64,000 bases of DNA from Rhineura floridana (Eukaryota > Chordata > Lepidosauria > Squamata > Rhineuridae). Location: assembly GCF_030035675.1 (NCBI RefSeq), contig NC_084481.1, forward strand, positions 235,196,927-235,260,926, written 5' to 3'. A program made the position numbers and the translations under genes. Below, piece after piece: positions 62,803-64,000 of this stretch (positions are counted from its first letter, which is position 1; every line of letters starts with the position of its first letter). The notes under the pieces were generated by a model. That model did not search any database. It saw only the letters and a list, made by a program, of their open reading frames with translations, and was not told where the DNA came from.

Positions 62803-62880
62803 GCTCTTTCGGGAGGAAGGGCAGAATATAAATTCAAGTAGTAGTAATAGCAGCAGCAGCAGTAGTAATAATAATACTGC
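62803..62880 (+). mobile_element. LINE/L2 tail with trinucleotide repeat
   Basis: ctttcgggaggaagggcaga, atataaattc followed by mixed (agt)n/(agc)n/(aat)n at 62836-62876. Confidence 0.65.
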
Positions 62881-62914
62881 AAGTTTTCTATCATTAATTT
62901 TGCTACACTTACCT

Positions 62915-63136
62915 AAAATGATGAAACTGAGGCTATCATACTTCGGACACATCATGAGAAGACATGATTCACTAGAAAAGACAATGATGCTGGGAAAAAG
63001 AGAAGGGAGTAGAAAAAGAGGAAGGCCAAACAAGAGATGGATTGATTCCATAAAGGAAGCCACAGACCTGAACTTAGAAGATCTGAACAGGGTGGTTCAT
63101 GACAGATGCTCTTGGAGGTCACTGATTCATAGGGTC
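62915..63136 (+). mobile_element. BovB: Bov-B LINE 3' end
   Basis: Translates as MMKLRLSYFGHIMRRHDSLE, KTMMLGKREGSRKRGRPNKR, WIDSIKEATDLNLEDLNRVV, HDRCSWRSLIHRV. The last bases of the normal 3' end are missing: the sequence passes from attcatagggtc straight into the satellite. Confidence 0.9.
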
Positions 63137-64000
63137 ACCATCTACCTGTGTGAGTTTCTGCAAGACCTGCTCCCTGCATTTCTGGCTGATTTCCACCTGG
63201 TCTGGAAGGGCGGGGCCCTGTCTCTCTCCAGCTGCAAAAGCAGCAACTGCTGAAGGGGCCAGAGACCATCTACCTGTGTGAGTTTCTGCAAGACCTGCTC
63301 CCTGCATTTCTGGCTGATTTCCACCTGGCCTGGAAGGGCGGGGCCCTGTCTCTCTCCAGCTACAAAAGCAGCAACTGCTGAAGGGGCCAGAGACCATCTA
63401 CCTGTGTGAGTTTCTGCAAGACCTGCTCCCTGCATTTCTGGCTGATTTCCACCTGGCCTGGAAGGGCGGGGCCCTGTCTCTCTCCAGCCGCAAAAGCAGC
63501 AACTGCTGAAGGGGCCAGAGACCATCTACCTGTGTGAGTTTCTGCAAGACCTGCTCCCTGCATTTCTGGCTGATTTCCACCTGGCCTGGAAGGGCGGGGC
63601 CCTGTCTCTCTCCAGCCGCAAAAGCAGCAACTGCTGAAGGGGCCAGAGACCATCTACCTGTGTGAGTTTCTGCAAGACCTGCTCCCTGCATTTCTGGCTG
63701 ATTTCCACCTGGCCTGGAAGGGCGGGGCCCTGTCTCTCTCCAGCCGCAAAAGCAGCAACTGCTGAAGGGGCCAGAGACCATCTACCTGTGTGAGTTTCTG
63801 CAAGACCTGCTCCCTGCATTTCTGGCTGATTTCCACCTGGCCTGGAAGGGCGGGGCCCTGTCTCACTCCAGCCGCAAAAGCAGCAACTGCTGAAGGGGCC
63901 AGAGACCATCTACCTGTGTGAGTTTCTGCAAGACCTGCTCCCTGCATTTCTGGCTGATTTCCACCTGGCCTGGAAGGGCGGGGCCCTGTCTCTCTCCAGC
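63137..64000. repeat. 128-bp satellite array
   Basis: Head-to-tail units starting accatctacctgtgtgag at 63137, 63265, 63393, 63521, 63649, 63777 and 63905: six full units plus 96 bp, cut by the window end. Units differ by one to a few substitutions (for example ctgcaaaagc, ctacaaaagc, ccgcaaaagc near the unit end; tctcactcc in the sixth). GC-rich compared with the flank. The long minus-strand frames across the array arise because 128 is not a multiple of 3 and only one frame per unit has a stop, so they are not evidence of coding. Confidence 0.95.

Noticed and set aside
63137-64000. Overlapping 97-127 residue minus-strand frames across the end of the window as a repetitive protein gene
   Set aside because: They are readings of a 128-bp satellite whose length is not a multiple of 3. 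Each frame runs about three units before the same stop, and there is no codon bias or domain.

Overview
The window looks like intergenic or intronic DNA of a squamate reptile, most likely a lizard. The basis is the repeat set: tRNA-headed SINEs whose 3' ends match the Bov-B LINE (Sauria SINE type), Bov-B itself, two CR1-clade LINE lineages, L2 LINEs, and many short palindromic hAT-type DNA transposons. No bacterial-style operons, CRISPR arrays or intact RNA genes are visible. Nearly all recognisable protein similarity belongs to transposable elements.

Layout. 1-8.5 kb: tandem Sauria SINEs, small hAT-like MITEs, an unresolved LINE with an open reverse-transcriptase frame (4315-5950), a CR1 fragment and a 458-bp hAT MITE with perfect target duplications. 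8.5-10.25 kb (minus): an internally deleted hAT element whose three exon-like blocks are open, separated by GT-AG introns and phase compatible. 11.6-14.6 kb: a CR1 fragment followed by a CR1/L3-like LINE with a single stop in about 730 codons. 15-22 kb: a 5S-rRNA-headed SINE, L2 tails, a 1-kb Bov-B piece, and a SINE split by a MITE. 23.8-26.5 kb (minus): a CR1 of 2.8 kb with an open RT frame. 26.8-27.6 kb: an LTR-element fossil inside an L2. 28-35 kb: a large palindrome and nested L2 and SINE copies. 36.1-38.2 kb: an L2 split by a 116-bp MITE. 38-51 kb: mostly unannotatable sequence with scattered LINE tails and SINEs, plus an inverted repeat with a hammerhead-like core at 42.4-42.8 kb. 52.1-54.3 kb (minus): the one convincing non-transposon coding region, an unrecognised protein of about 728 residues with internal repeats and a poly(A) signal downstream. 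56-58.7 kb: nested Bov-B, L2 and hAT MITE, then an LTR fossil. 62.9-64 kb: a Bov-B 3' end that runs directly into a 128-bp satellite array reaching the window edge.

How the parts relate. LINE machinery and its parasites occur together: Bov-B with Sauria-type SINEs, and a Bov-B-like tail on a 5S-headed SINE. A hAT copy keeping the DNA-binding and dimerisation domains but apparently lacking the catalytic core lies near 116-bp MITEs with matching first bases. The main candidates for something new are the repeated orphan ORF, the spliced hAT-derived gene, the satellite that starts at a Bov-B end, the two 5S-headed SINE forms and the hammerhead-like inverted-repeat element. All calls come from reading the sequence; no database search was run.
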